Below are positions 29,410 through 38,775 of a DNA stretch of 64,000 nt, piece after piece. The notes under the pieces are model-generated. The model was not told the origin of the DNA and searched no databases. It worked only from the letters and a program-made list of their open reading frames with translations. The stretch is from Burkholderia sp. BCC0506 (GTDB lineage Bacteria; Pseudomonadota; Gammaproteobacteria; Burkholderiales; Burkholderiaceae). The position numbers and the translations under genes are program-made. The DNA is taken from positions 248,001 through 312,000 of the forward strand of contig NZ_CADFEN010000005.1 of assembly GCF_902833145.1 (NCBI RefSeq), read 5' to 3'. How positions within the stretch are numbered: position 1 is the stretch's first letter; every line of letters starts with the position of its first letter.

Positions 29410-29879
29410 GGAGCGTCCTTTTGTGCAGGTGGGATGAACGCGGAAGATCGGGCGCCGGCTCGGCGGTCAGTTGACTGCGATGCGTCGAGCGCGGCGAACG
29501 TGAAGTTTTTCATATTCTCCGATGCATGCTGACCGATGGCGCGTGGCGGAGACATCCCCGCCGTGATGCGCCCATCGACGGCCGTACGTTGCCTGACCGT
29601 CGACGCGTAGCGACAGACGGCGCGATCCCCTTTGAACGTGCAGGTCACCTGAAAGCGATTGTCGGGCTTGGACTTCTTCCGTGGTGCATCGTCCTTGGGT
29701 TTGCCGGCAAGCAACGTCGGCAGGAAACCGTTCGACGCTGACGCACCGGCGGAGAACCGGGACTCGCCGACCGTGCCTCCGCGGAGCGTGACGGCAGTGG
29801 AGTCGGCGTTCATCGAGCTCGGTATGGCGACCAACAGCGCAAGTCGGCGCGCGAGCGCGCACAAGGTGACGACCTTCAT
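29391..29879 (-). CDS. Hypothetical secreted protein upstream of the M16 pair
   Basis: This is a 162-residue frame with strong GC bias at third codon positions and an N-terminal hydrophobic segment (LCALARRLALLVAIPSS) that could be a signal peptide. The middle is basic and polar (GKPKDDAPRKKSKPDNRF) and is followed by a segment with three cysteines (TCTFKGDRAVCRYAS and a final PCQYDV). No domain is recognised. Its last 19 bp overlap the start of the catalytic M16 gene, which suggests coupling and possibly a substrate, pro-peptide or inhibitor role for the peptidase. That role is inference only. Confidence 0.55.
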   Translation of the reverse strand: MKVVTLCALARRLALLVAIPSSMNADSTAVTLRGGTVGESRFSAGASASNGFLPTLLAGKPKDDAPRKKSKPDNRFQVTCTFKGDRAVCRYASTVRQRTAVDGRITAGMSPPRAIGQHASENMKNFTFAALDASQSTDRRAGARSSAFIPPAQKDAPCQYDV

Positions 29880-30398
29880 TCGGCATCCCGTTTCAGGGTA
29901 AAGGGTGGTCGACGCGCGACCGCAATCGATATGCTTTGGACGGACCGACGTCGCGACATCGAAGACAATGCGGCCTCGTGGCGAGCTGATGGGCCAGATT
30001 CGACCGATGCGGCAATGCAGCTGGGGCAGGGAGGCTCATGCGCGATGTTACTTTGCGCCCCATTATCGTGAAATGAGACGAGTTCGAATGTTTGGGTAAA
30101 ACCGGCGCATTCGTCGGCTGGACTCGGCCATGAAGGATCGATCTGTAGCACGACAACGGCGCCGCGAGGCGCCGTTATTTTTTATTCGATCGTCGTGCTG
30201 GGAGGGGCGCGTAAGTGACTCTGACCCAGAATTAGTCCCCGAGTGATAGGGATGCATCAAACTCCACCTCGTTGTCGGCTTCCCAGCCGGCAGCGTACTC
30301 GAACTGCCGATCGCCGCTGCCGCCAGCCGCTCATTTTGGCTCGCCGTCCCTAAATCGCTGTAAACTCACGCTTTTGCTGCCACGCCCCCACACTCCAG
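29880..30398. other. Intergenic region before rimO
   Basis: This 519-bp region between divergent units must contain the promoters of the minus-strand M16 operon and of rimO. It also has an isolated plus-strand terminator at 30155–30184, although no plus-strand gene ends before it. No coding frame is convincing. A small RNA in 29890–30180 ending at that terminator is possible but unsupported beyond this. Confidence 0.45.
30155..30184 (+). terminator. Orphan rho-independent terminator
   Basis: A perfect 9-bp stem (AACGGCGCC / GGCGCCGTT) with a GCGA tetraloop is followed by ATTTTTTATT. It is oriented on the plus strand, but the nearest upstream plus-strand gene ends 4 kb away. Confidence 0.8.
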
Positions 30399-31760
30399 AT
30401 GTCCCAATCCCCCAAAGTAGGGTTCGTATCCCTCGGGTGCCCGAAAGCGCTCGTCGACTCCGAACAGATCATCACGCAGCTGCGCGCCGAAGGTTATGAA
30501 ATTTCCGGCACCTACGACGGCGCCGACCTCGTCGTCGTGAATACCTGCGGCTTCATCGACGAAGCCGTGCAGGAAAGCCTCGACGCGATCGGCGAAGCGC
30601 TGACCGAGAACGGCAAGGTGATCGTCACCGGCTGCCTCGGCGCGAAGTCGAGCGCGAGCGGCTCGAACCTGATCGAGGAAGTCCATCCGAAGGTGCTCGC
30701 CGTCACCGGCCCGCACGCGGTGGGCGAAGTGATGCAGGCCGTGCATTCGCACCTGCCGAAGCCGCACGACCCGTTCGTCGATCTCGTGCCCGCGGCCGGC
30801 ATCAAGCTCACGCCGCGTCACTACGCTTACCTGAAGATCTCCGAAGGCTGCAACCACCGCTGCACGTTCTGCATCATCCCGTCGATGCGCGGCGATCTGG
30901 TATCGCGTCCGGTCGCCGAAGTGATGCTGGAAGCCGAGAACCTGTTCAAGTCGGGCGTGAAGGAACTGCTCGTGATCTCGCAGGACACGAGCGCATACGG
31001 CGTCGACGTGAAGTACCGCACGGGCTTCTGGAACGGCAAGCCGATCAAGACGCGCATGACCGACCTGGTCGCCGCGCTCGGCGAACTCGCCGCGCAGTAC
31101 GGCGCGTGGGTGCGCCTGCACTACGTGTATCCGTATCCGAGCGTCGACGAAGTGATCCCGCTGATGGCCGACGGTCCGTTCAAGGGCCACGTGCTGCCGT
31201 ATCTCGACGTACCGTTCCAGCATGCGCACCCGGACGTGCTCAAGCGCATGAAGCGTCCGGCGAACGCCGAGAAGGTGCTCGAGCGCGTGCAGAAGTGGCG
31301 CGAGATCTGCCCGGACCTGACGATCCGCAGTACGTTCATCGCGGGCTTCCCGGGCGAGACGGAAGAGCAGTTCGAAACGCTGCTCGACTTCGTTCGCGAG
31401 GCGGAACTCGATCGCGTCGGCTGTTTCGCGTATTCGCCGGTCGAAGGCGCGAGCGCGAACGACCTGGACGGCGCGCTGCCGGACGAGGTTCGCGAGGAAC
31501 GCCGCGCGCGCTTCATGGAAGTGGCCGAGGAAGTGTCGGCGAACCGCATGCAGCGCAAGGTCGGCAAGACGCTCAAGGTGCTGATCGACGAAGTCGGCGA
31601 AGAAGGCGGCATCGGCCGTACGGCAGCCGACGCACCGGAGATCGACGGCGTCGTCTACGTCGAGCCGGCGACGAAGGCATCGAAGCGCTACAAGGTCGGC
31701 GATTTCGTCTCCGTGAAGATCACGGGCGCGGACGGCCACGATCTGTGGGGCGAGGTGTAA
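30399..31760 (+). CDS. rimO: Ribosomal protein S12 methylthiotransferase RimO
   Basis: RimO is a radical SAM enzyme that adds a methylthio group to Asp89 of ribosomal protein S12. The 453-residue protein has the N-terminal MTTase domain with its cysteines ([27 protein letters not shown]), the radical SAM site CNHRCTFC near residue 150, and a C-terminal TRAM domain ([23 protein letters not shown]). The Pro-Lys in SLGCPKA distinguishes RimO from MiaB. The kinase gene begins 3 bp after the stop. Confidence 0.96.
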   Translation: MSQSPKVGFVSLGCPKALVDSEQIITQLRAEGYEISGTYDGADLVVVNTCGFIDEAVQESLDAIGEALTENGKVIVTGCLGAKSSASGSNLIEEVHPKVLAVTGPHAVGEVMQAVHSHLPKPHDPFVDLVPAAGIKLTPRHYAYLKISEGCNHRCTFCIIPSMRGDLVSRPVAEVMLEAENLFKSGVKELLVISQDTSAYGVDVKYRTGFWNGKPIKTRMTDLVAALGELAAQYGAWVRLHYVYPYPSVDEVIPLMADGPFKGHVLPYLDVPFQHAHPDVLKRMKRPANAEKVLERVQKWREICPDLTIRSTFIAGFPGETEEQFETLLDFVREAELDRVGCFAYSPVEGASANDLDGALPDEVREERRARFMEVAEEVSANRMQRKVGKTLKVLIDEVGEEGGIGRTAADAPEIDGVVYVEPATKASKRYKVGDFVSVKITGADGHDLWGEV

Positions 31761-31763
31761 GCG

Positions 31764-32690
31764 ATGGCCGGCGCGTTTCCGGAGATCCTCGCGCTCGGCG
31801 AGGCGATGATCGAATTCAACCAGTCGCAGCCGGGGCGTCCTGAATTCCTGCAGGGCTTCGGCGGCGACACGTCGAACTTCTGCATCGCGGCGGCGCGCCA
31901 GGGCGCGTCGACGGGCTTCGTGTCGGCGATCGGCGACGATCCGTTCGGCCGCCTGCTCGCCGCGATGTGGCAAGCGGAGCAGGTCGACACCACGTACGTG
32001 CGGATCGACCGCACGGCGCCGACCGGCGTGTATTTCGTCACGCACGGCGCCGACGGCCACCAGTTCGACTATCTGCGCGCGGGGTCGGCCGCGAGCCGCT
32101 ATGCGACGGGCGACCTCCCGCTCGACGCGCTTGCCGCCGCGAAGGCCGTGCACCTGTCGGGCATCAGCCTTGCGATCAGCACCGCCGCGTGCGATGCGGC
32201 ATTCGCGGCGATCGACCATGCGCGTCGCAACGGCGCGAAGGTCAGCTTCGACACGAACCTGCGCCTGAAGCTGTGGCCGCTGCCCCGTGCCCGTGCGGTG
32301 ATGCGCGAGGCGCTGCGCCAGACCGACATCTGCCTGCCGAGCTGGGACGACGTCACGGCGCTCACGGGCGCGAACGATCGCGACGCGATCGTCGACGCGA
32401 TGCTCGAGCACGGGCCGCAGGTCGTCGCGCTGAAGCTCGGCAAGGACGGCGCGTATGTCGCGACGCCGAACGAGCGGCGCGTCGTGCCGGGCTTCGCGGT
32501 CGAGGCGGTCGACGCGACCGGCGCGGGTGACTGCTTCGGCGGCGCGTTCGTCGCGCGGATCGTCGCGGGCGACGATCCGTTCGCGGCCGCGCGTTATGCG
32601 AACGCGGCGGCGGCGTTGTCGACGACCGGTTACGGCGCGGTCGCGCCGATTCCGCACCGCGATGCGGTGGAACGACTGATCCAGGGCTGA
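31764..32690 (+). CDS. PfkB-family sugar kinase, probably 2-keto-3-deoxygluconate kinase
   Basis: This is a 308-residue ribokinase-fold enzyme. The PfkB signatures are the N-terminal GGDTSNFCIAAARQGAST and the C-terminal DATGAGDCFGGAFVARI with the catalytic Asp. The sugar-contacting GSAASRY near residue 108 is typical of KDG kinases, which phosphorylate 2-keto-3-deoxygluconate for the Entner–Doudoroff route. The start is only 3 bp after rimO, so it is co-transcribed with it. Substrate assignment rests on similarity alone. Confidence 0.85.
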   Translation: MAGAFPEILALGEAMIEFNQSQPGRPEFLQGFGGDTSNFCIAAARQGASTGFVSAIGDDPFGRLLAAMWQAEQVDTTYVRIDRTAPTGVYFVTHGADGHQFDYLRAGSAASRYATGDLPLDALAAAKAVHLSGISLAISTAACDAAFAAIDHARRNGAKVSFDTNLRLKLWPLPRARAVMREALRQTDICLPSWDDVTALTGANDRDAIVDAMLEHGPQVVALKLGKDGAYVATPNERRVVPGFAVEAVDATGAGDCFGGAFVARIVAGDDPFAAARYANAAAALSTTGYGAVAPIPHRDAVERLIQG

Positions 32691-32809
32691 CGCGACACGC
32701 GCACGCCGACGCAGTCGCCGCGCAGGTTTGCGCGGCCACGCAGGAGCCGGGTCCCGACCCGGCACGGCCCGCGATTGTCGGGCGACACTGAAGCAAGGAG
32801 CGACACAAG

Positions 32810-33352
32810 GTGGGGCGATATTCGGAATGGCAACGGGCGCTCGTCGTCGCCGGTGCGCTGGTAGCGGGCATCGCGATGCCGACGGTGGTCGCGGCGCAGG
32901 CGGTCGCACCGGGCGTGCAGCAGGATGAGCCGGCGCCGGCGCGGCCGCTGAAGCCGAACCCCGAGTTCGCCCGCCTGCCGCGCTACGAAGGCACGCTCGG
33001 CGATCGGCCGATCGTCGTGCATCTCGGCCCGAAGACGGACGAGGAAGGCGTGCACGGCGAATACCAGTTCGCCGACACGGGCGAGGTCGTGCTGCTCGCG
33101 GGCGACCGCGACGGCGATACGCTCGAGATCGAGGAGTCGAACGACGGCACGAACATCACCGGCGTGTGGATCGGCCGCTTCGACGCGACGGGCGACCTGA
33201 AGGCCGACCGGATGAATTCGGACGAGTCGGATCCGCAGCCGGTCGTGCTGCATCTGGCGCCGGGCAAGCGCGCGGCGCTGCAGGTGCGCGACGGCCGCGT
33301 GCGCGAAATCGAGACGGTGGGCGGCGTCGTCAACCTGCGCACCAACGACTGA
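32810..33352 (+). CDS. Exported protein of unknown function
   Basis: This is a 180-residue protein with a signal peptide (ALVVAGALVAGIAMPTVVAAQA) and a Pro-rich linker. A beta-rich, acidic mature domain follows, containing YEGTLGDRPIVVHLGPK, HGEYQFADTGEVVLLAGD and ESNDGTNITGVWIG. It starts with GTG at 32810 behind AAGGAG at 32795–32800. No named family is recognised. The pattern of short beta strands suggests a small periplasmic beta-sandwich or barrel. Confidence 0.78.
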   Translation: MGRYSEWQRALVVAGALVAGIAMPTVVAAQAVAPGVQQDEPAPARPLKPNPEFARLPRYEGTLGDRPIVVHLGPKTDEEGVHGEYQFADTGEVVLLAGDRDGDTLEIEESNDGTNITGVWIGRFDATGDLKADRMNSDESDPQPVVLHLAPGKRAALQVRDGRVREIETVGGVVNLRTND

Positions 33353-33465
33353 GCGCGTGCTGGCTCGGCGTGCGCGGCGCGCATTGTACCGGGCCAACCG
33401 CGCCGATTTTGGCTACTCTAACGACATATTCCGCAACCGAACGGCCTCGTGCCCGGCTCCCCGTC

Positions 33466-34647
33466 ATGACTGCATCCACTTCCAAGCGCGCGCTGCAAAC
33501 CCGCATCGTTCAACCCGACGACGTCATTCCGGAAGGCTTCCGGTCGTTCGTGCCGCCGGTCGCGCGCGCGTCGACGGTCGTGTTCCCCGATCTCGCGACG
33601 ATGCGCGCGCTGGTCTGGCACGACGACAACCAGTGGCGCTACGGGCTGCACGCGACACCGACGTCGCTCGCGCTCGCGCAGCGGCTCGCCGAGATCGAGG
33701 GCGGCACGCACGCGCTGCTGCAGCCGTCGGGCCTCGCGGCGATCATGAACGTCTACTTCGGGATCGTGAAGGCGGGCGACGACGTGCTGATTCCGCACAA
33801 CGTGTACGGCCCGAACGCCGATTTCGGCAACTGGCTCGCGAAGGATTTCGGCATCACCGCGCGCTTCTACGATCCGCTGATCGGCGCCGGCATCGCCGAG
33901 CTGATCCAGCCCAACACGCGGCTGATCTGGATCGAGGCGCCCGGCTCGGTGACGATGGAAGTGCCCGACGTGCGGGCGATCGCGGCGGCCGCGAAGGCGC
34001 GCGGCGTCGTCACCGCGATCGACAACACCTTTTCGGCCGGGCTCGCGTTCAAGCCGTTCGAGCATGGCGTCGACATTTCCGTGCAGGCGCTGACCAAGTA
34101 CCAGTCGGGCGGCAGCGACGTGCTGATGGGCGCGACGATCACCGCGAACGCGGAACTGCACGCGAAGCTGAAGCTCGCGCGGATGCGCTGCGGGATTGGC
34201 GTGTCGGTCGACGATTGCTCGCTCGTGCTGCGCAGCCTGCCGAGCATGCAGGTGCGCTTCGACGCGCACGGCAAGAGTGCGCTCGCGCTCGCGCAATGGC
34301 TGAAGGCGCGGCCGGAGATTGCAGCGGTGCTGCACCCGCAGCTCGCCGACTGCCCGGGCCACGCGTCGTTCATGCGCGACTTCACGGGAGCGGGCGGGCT
34401 GTTCTCGGTGGTGTTCGACGCGCGCTACAGCGCGGAGCAGGTCGACCGGTTCGTCGAGTCGCTCGAGCTGTTCGCGATCGGCTGGAGCTGGGGCGGCGCG
34501 TGCAGCCTCGCGATGCCTTACGACGTCGCGTCGATGCGCCCGGACTGGCCGCATCGCGGCACGCTGGTGCGTTTCTACGTCGGCCTGGAAGACGAAGCCG
34601 ACCTGCGCGCGGACATCGAGCGCGCGATGCAGGCCGCACTCGGCTGA
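33466..34647 (+). CDS. metC: Cystathionine beta-lyase
   Basis: This is a PLP enzyme of the Cys/Met metabolism family that splits cystathionine to homocysteine in methionine synthesis. The 393-residue product has the PLP lysine in ALTKYQSGGSDVLMG near residue 212, the cofactor Asp in VVTAIDNTFSAG near 185, and YGPN in the ring-stacking position near 108. An upstream in-frame extension is not family-like, and the ATG at 33466 (MTASTSKRALQTRIVQP) is preferred. It converges on serB across a shared terminator. Confidence 0.9.
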   Translation: MTASTSKRALQTRIVQPDDVIPEGFRSFVPPVARASTVVFPDLATMRALVWHDDNQWRYGLHATPTSLALAQRLAEIEGGTHALLQPSGLAAIMNVYFGIVKAGDDVLIPHNVYGPNADFGNWLAKDFGITARFYDPLIGAGIAELIQPNTRLIWIEAPGSVTMEVPDVRAIAAAAKARGVVTAIDNTFSAGLAFKPFEHGVDISVQALTKYQSGGSDVLMGATITANAELHAKLKLARMRCGIGVSVDDCSLVLRSLPSMQVRFDAHGKSALALAQWLKARPEIAAVLHPQLADCPGHASFMRDFTGAGGLFSVVFDARYSAEQVDRFVESLELFAIGWSWGGACSLAMPYDVASMRPDWPHRGTLVRFYVGLEDEADLRADIERAMQAALG

Positions 34648-34678
34648 TCGCAGGCCGGCAACGTCCGGGACAAAAACG

Positions 34679-34712
34679 AAACGCCGGCGCGATTCGATGT
34701 CGCCGGCGTTTT
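34679..34712. terminator. Bidirectional terminator between metC and serB
   Basis: A 10-bp stem (AACGCCGGCG / CGCCGGCGTT) is flanked by AAA on the left and TTT on the right, with an 11-nt loop. It serves both converging genes. Confidence 0.88.
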
Positions 34713-34731
34713 CATTGGCGGTGCCGCGAGA

Positions 34732-35577
34732 TCAGAACAGCCGCAGCAGCCCGTCGAGGCCGACGTGGTCGAACGCGACGGTGGCCGCATCGCGCACGAC
34801 GGGCTTCGCATGGAACGCGACCGACAGCCCGGCTTCGGCCATCATCTTCAGGTCGTTCGACCCGTCGCCCATCGCGATCGCGCGGCGCGGCTCGAGGCCG
34901 AGCGATGCGCACGTTTCGCGCAACAGGCGCGCCTTCACGTCGGCGTTGACGATCTCGCCGAGCACCTTGCCGGTGAGCTTGCCGTCGACGATCTCGAGCG
35001 TGTTCGCATGCGCGTAGTCGAGGCCGAGGCGGGCTTTCAGCCGCTCGGTGAAGAACGTGAAGCCGCCCGACACGAGCAGCGTCTTCATGCCGGCGGCCTT
35101 CACGCCGGCGAGCATCGTCTCGGCGCCCGGCGACAGTTGCAGCCGTTCTTCGTACACGCGCTCCAGCGCGTGCGCATCCAGCCCGGCCAGCAGCGCAACG
35201 CGGCGCGTGAGGCTTTCGTTGAAATCGCGGATCTCGCCGCGCATCGACGCTTCGGTGATCTCGGCGACCTGCGTTTTCAGTCCGCAGAAATCGGCGATTT
35301 CGTCGATGCACTCGATCGTGATCAGCGTCGAATCCATGTCCATCACGGCGAGCCCGAAATCGCCGAGCGTGAGGCCGGCCTCGACGAAGCCGAAGTCGAG
35401 CGCATGCGTGCCGCAGTACGCATCGATGTCGAGGCGCTGCGCGGTGCTCACGTTTTCGATGCGCAGCGCGTGATCGTCGGTTTGCACGACGCGGGTGCCG
35501 CGCGACAGCGCGAGCAGCGGTTTGTGATGGGCGTCCGACAGCGGCGCAAGACTCTGGATGACGAGATTGTGGGTCAT
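34732..35577 (-). CDS. serB: Phosphoserine phosphatase
   Basis: SerB performs the last step of serine synthesis. The 281-residue HAD-superfamily protein has a degenerate ACT-like N-terminal part, motif I DMDSTLI with the nucleophilic Asp near residue 82, motif II VSGGFTFF near 170, and motif III GDGSNDLKMM near 244. The ATG at 35577 gives MTHNLVIQSLAPLS. A longer upstream frame is not supported. Confidence 0.95.
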   Translation of the reverse strand: MTHNLVIQSLAPLSDAHHKPLLALSRGTRVVQTDDHALRIENVSTAQRLDIDAYCGTHALDFGFVEAGLTLGDFGLAVMDMDSTLITIECIDEIADFCGLKTQVAEITEASMRGEIRDFNESLTRRVALLAGLDAHALERVYEERLQLSPGAETMLAGVKAAGMKTLLVSGGFTFFTERLKARLGLDYAHANTLEIVDGKLTGKVLGEIVNADVKARLLRETCASLGLEPRRAIAMGDGSNDLKMMAEAGLSVAFHAKPVVRDAATVAFDHVGLDGLLRLF

Positions 35578-35743
35578 GACGAGTGGTTGGGAGACGAATG
35601 AATGACGTGCGCGGCCCACGGGCGGCCGCTTGCGCGCGCGGGCCCCGTGCGGCCGCGGGCCGTTGCGTCGCGAACGCGCCATTGTAGCCGGTCGGCCGCG
35701 CCGGGCGGCCGGCGCCGGCGCGAAACCGTGCGCGCGGCGGCAC

Positions 35744-36694
35744 TCACCCGTTCGCGCGATCCCAGTACGGCGGATCGCCGAAATGATCGGCGAGGAACGC
35801 GATGAACGCGAGCGTTTTCAGCGGCACGTGCGCGCGGCTCGGATAGACGGCCCAGATCGCGACGTCGTCCGCGAACGGATAGTCGTCGAGCACGGTGACG
35901 AGCGCGCCGCTCGCGAGCAGCGGGCCGACGTCCCAGGTCGACTTGATCGCGATCCCGAAGCCGTCGACGAGCGCTTCGCGGATCGCCTCGCCGTTGCTCG
36001 CGACGAGCCGGCCGCCGACCCGTACCGTGAGCGAACCTTGCGGCGTCGCGAACGACCAGTCGCGCTGGTCGCCGAGGATCACGCACTCGTGCTGCGTCAA
36101 CTCGGCCGGATGGCGCGGCGTGCCGCGTTCGGCGAGATAGGCGGGCGAGCAGCACAGCACGCGGCGGTTGGTGGCGAGCTTGCGGGCGACGAGCGTCGAA
36201 TCCTTCAGCGCGCCGAGGCGGATCGCGACGTCGTAGCCGTCGTCGACGAGGTCGACGATTTCGTCGGACAGCCGCAGATCGAGCGACACGGACGGATAGC
36301 GGCGCAGGAATGCGGGAATCACCGGCGCGACGTGCTGGCGGCCGAACGACGACGACATCGACACCTTCAGCCGGCCGTACGGCTCGCTGCGGCCGCGGCC
36401 GACCGAGGCCCGCGCGGCGTCGGCGGCGGCCAGCAACGCGTCGGCGCGCGCCATGAAGATTTCGCCGTCCTGCGTGAGGCTGATGCGGCGCGTGGTGCGG
36501 TGCAGCAGCCGCGCGCCGAGCTGGCGTTCGAGCTGCGCGATGCGCGCGCTCGCGACCGCCGCCGACACGCCGAATTCGCGCCCGGCCGCGCTGACGTTCG
36601 CGAGCAGCGCCGCGCGCACGAACAGCGCGACGTCGAACAGGTCGAGCGGCTTGTCGGGCGCCGAAATGGGACCAGACCTGGGATCGGACGTCAT
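35744..36694 (-). CDS. LysR-family transcriptional regulator
   Basis: This is a 316-residue LysR-type regulator with an N-terminal winged HTH at residues ~20–80 (LFVRAALLANVSAAGREFGVSAAVASARIAQLERQLGARLL) and a C-terminal periplasmic-binding-protein-like effector domain. The operator-like perfect palindrome at 36705–36725 sits 10 bp upstream of its start, and the oxidoreductase gene diverges on the other side. This is the classical autoregulated LysR arrangement. The inducer is unknown. Confidence 0.93.
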   Translation of the reverse strand: MTSDPRSGPISAPDKPLDLFDVALFVRAALLANVSAAGREFGVSAAVASARIAQLERQLGARLLHRTTRRISLTQDGEIFMARADALLAAADAARASVGRGRSEPYGRLKVSMSSSFGRQHVAPVIPAFLRRYPSVSLDLRLSDEIVDLVDDGYDVAIRLGALKDSTLVARKLATNRRVLCCSPAYLAERGTPRHPAELTQHECVILGDQRDWSFATPQGSLTVRVGGRLVASNGEAIREALVDGFGIAIKSTWDVGPLLASGALVTVLDDYPFADDVAIWAVYPSRAHVPLKTLAFIAFLADHFGDPPYWDRANG

Positions 36695-36704
36695 TATTCT
36701 GAAA

Positions 36705-36725
36705 TTCCTGAAAATGTTTCAGGAA
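36705..36725. promoter_or_regulatory. Putative LysR operator
   Basis: A perfect 9-bp inverted repeat TTCCTGAAA / TTTCAGGAA with a 3-bp spacer lies in the intergenic region between the divergent LysR and oxidoreductase genes. Its AT-rich symmetric form and location fit the recognition site of the adjacent regulator. Confidence 0.75.
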
Positions 36726-36818
36726 ATATAGCGGTTTTCTCGAATGATCGGGTTGCCTACGATGGCACGCATGGAGGTTGCGCCGCAACCTGCCGGATTC
36801 CCTGAAAGGAGTATCGAG

Positions 36819-37835
36819 ATGAAAGCCGTTGGATTGACCCGTTATCTGCCGATCGACGACCCGCAAGCGTTGCTCGACGTCGAGTTGCCGCAGCCCGTGC
36901 CGGGCCCGCGCGATCTGCTCGTGAAGGTCGAGGCGATTTCCGTGAACCCAGTCGACACCAAGGTACGTGCGCCGAAACCGCAGGTCGAGGAAACGCCGCG
37001 CGTGCTCGGCTGGGATGCGGCCGGCACGGTCGTCGCGGTCGGCGCCGACGTCACGTTGTTCCGGCCCGGCGACGAAGTGTTCTACGCGGGCAGCATCACG
37101 CGGCCCGGCGCGAACAGCGAATTCCATGCGGTCGACGAGCGGATCGCCGCGCTCAAGCCGCGCACGCTCGACTTCGCGGCGGCGGCCGCGCTGCCGCTCA
37201 CCGCGCTGACCGCGTGGGAAGCGCTGTTCGACCGGCTGCGCGTGTCGCCGCAGGGCGCGGATGCCGGCAAGTCGGTGCTGATCATCGGCGGCGCGGGAGG
37301 CGTGGGCTCGATCGCGATCCAGCTCGCGAAGACGCTCGGCAAGCTGCACGTGATCGCGACCGCGTCGCGGCCGGCATCGGCCGAATGGGTGCGCGCGCTG
37401 GGCGCGGATGCGGTGGTCGACCACTTCGGCGACCTGCCGGCGCAGTTGCGCGAGGCCGGCCATCCGAATGTCGACTACGTGCTGATCTTCAACGATACCG
37501 ACCATCATTTCCCGGCCGCCGCGGAAGTCGTCCGGCCGCAGGGCGGCATCTGCACGATCGTCGAGAACGCGAAGCCGGTGCCGGTCGAATTGCTGAAGGC
37601 GAAGAGCGCCGCGTTTCACTGGGAATTCATGTTCACGCGCGCGATGTTCGAGACGCCGGACATGATCGAGCAGCACCGGATCCTCGGCGAGGTCGCGCGG
37701 CTGATCGACGCCGGCACGCTGCGCACGACGCTCGGCGAACAGCTCGGCACGATCAACGCGGCGAACGTGCGGCGCGCGCATCAGATGCTCGAGGGCGGCC
37801 GCGCGATCGGCAAGCTCGTGCTGAGCGGCTTCTGA
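36819..37835 (+). CDS. Zinc-independent alcohol dehydrogenase/quinone oxidoreductase-family enzyme
   Basis: This is a 338-residue MDR-superfamily protein. It has the N-terminal GroES-like fold (KVEAISVNPVDTKVR, GWDAAGTVVAVG) and a Rossmann NADPH loop GGAGGVGSIAIQLAK near residue 157. The catalytic zinc cysteines of true alcohol dehydrogenases are missing, so it groups with quinone oxidoreductase-like (ZADH) enzymes. AAGGAG at 36806–36811 selects the ATG at 36819. It is divergent from the LysR gene and probably controlled by it, perhaps in response to a toxic quinone or aldehyde; the trigger is inference. Confidence 0.88.
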   Translation: MKAVGLTRYLPIDDPQALLDVELPQPVPGPRDLLVKVEAISVNPVDTKVRAPKPQVEETPRVLGWDAAGTVVAVGADVTLFRPGDEVFYAGSITRPGANSEFHAVDERIAALKPRTLDFAAAAALPLTALTAWEALFDRLRVSPQGADAGKSVLIIGGAGGVGSIAIQLAKTLGKLHVIATASRPASAEWVRALGADAVVDHFGDLPAQLREAGHPNVDYVLIFNDTDHHFPAAAEVVRPQGGICTIVENAKPVPVELLKAKSAAFHWEFMFTRAMFETPDMIEQHRILGEVARLIDAGTLRTTLGEQLGTINAANVRRAHQMLEGGRAIGKLVLSGF

Positions 37836-38000
37836 CTTTTGAGCCGACCGCGTGCTTAAGATTGCGGCGCCGCGAACGCAAGCGGGGTAACACCCGATGC
37901 GTTTGCGGCGCATTGCATGCCGCTTGGCGGTAGACTGGCAACGCATCATGCATCTAAAACCGCGCGGCACGCGCGTGCCGCCGCATACAAGGAGGTCAGC

Positions 38001-38552
38001 ATGAGCCAACGCAGCTTGTCAGTCGCCGCATCGTGGTCGGTCGTGTTCGCGGCGGCGTGCGTCAGCGCGAGCGTATTCGCGGCGCCGCCGGTCAAGGGCA
38101 GCTTGAAGGGCGGCGGTACCGGACAGCTCGAATACACGGTCAAGGTCGACTCGAAGACCTTCGGCAATACGCAGGAGACCCGCAAGATCCGCTCGGGCGA
38201 GACGGACGATTTCAACTGGAAGTCGGTGCCGCCGAGCGGCGCGGTCGCGATGCCGGACGGCTGTCCGAACGCCGACAACCTGCCGCGCGACGCGAACGGC
38301 GCGATGGTGCGGCAGACCCAGGTGCGGCTTGCGCCGTCGGTCGACGCAAAGGGTGTCGCCAACGTGCAGTTGAGCTTCCAGGCGGCCGCGCCGAAGGGCA
38401 CGCGCAGCGTGACGGCCGGCGGCAAGTCGCTGCAGTGTCCGGACGTCGTGTCGGTGAGCCAGGTGAAGTGGGTGTCGATTCCGACCAACGGCGGGTCGAA
38501 GGCCGTGACGATGAGCGACGGTACCAAGGTCACGGTGTCGATCAAGCGTTGA
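38001..38552 (+). CDS. Exported protein of unknown function
   Basis: This is a 183-residue periplasmic protein. A signal peptide (VVFAAACVSASVFAAP) is followed by a Gly/Lys-rich beta domain with two widely spaced cysteines (MPDGCPN near 93 and SLQCPDVV near 150), probably disulfide-bonded. A consensus AAGGAGG lies 6 bp before the ATG. It resembles Burkholderia-restricted secreted hypotheticals. I cannot assign a function. Confidence 0.8.
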   Translation: MSQRSLSVAASWSVVFAAACVSASVFAAPPVKGSLKGGGTGQLEYTVKVDSKTFGNTQETRKIRSGETDDFNWKSVPPSGAVAMPDGCPNADNLPRDANGAMVRQTQVRLAPSVDAKGVANVQLSFQAAAPKGTRSVTAGGKSLQCPDVVSVSQVKWVSIPTNGGSKAVTMSDGTKVTVSIKR

Positions 38553-38775
38553 GCGGCGCGCGGGGGCCGGCGTCTCGTCCGGTGCGCGCGCAACCGGTTC
38601 GGTTGGCGCAGCGAGCCGGGCGGCGCGCGAGCAGGTCGTGCCGCCGTTGCAATGCGTTCGGCCTTTTGCTTCCTGATGCGGTGCCACGGCTCACCGTGCA
38701 ACCGTGCGGCGTGACGTCATGCGGGATGTCACGTTATGCTCGCCCGCATCCTTTCCTTCCGGTCATCCCGTCCCG

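Noticed and set aside
30210-30245. TGACTCTGACCC motif resembling the ends of some REP or transposase-associated elements
   Set aside because: It occurs as one short copy, with no partner repeat or transposase nearby. Chance similarity cannot be excluded.
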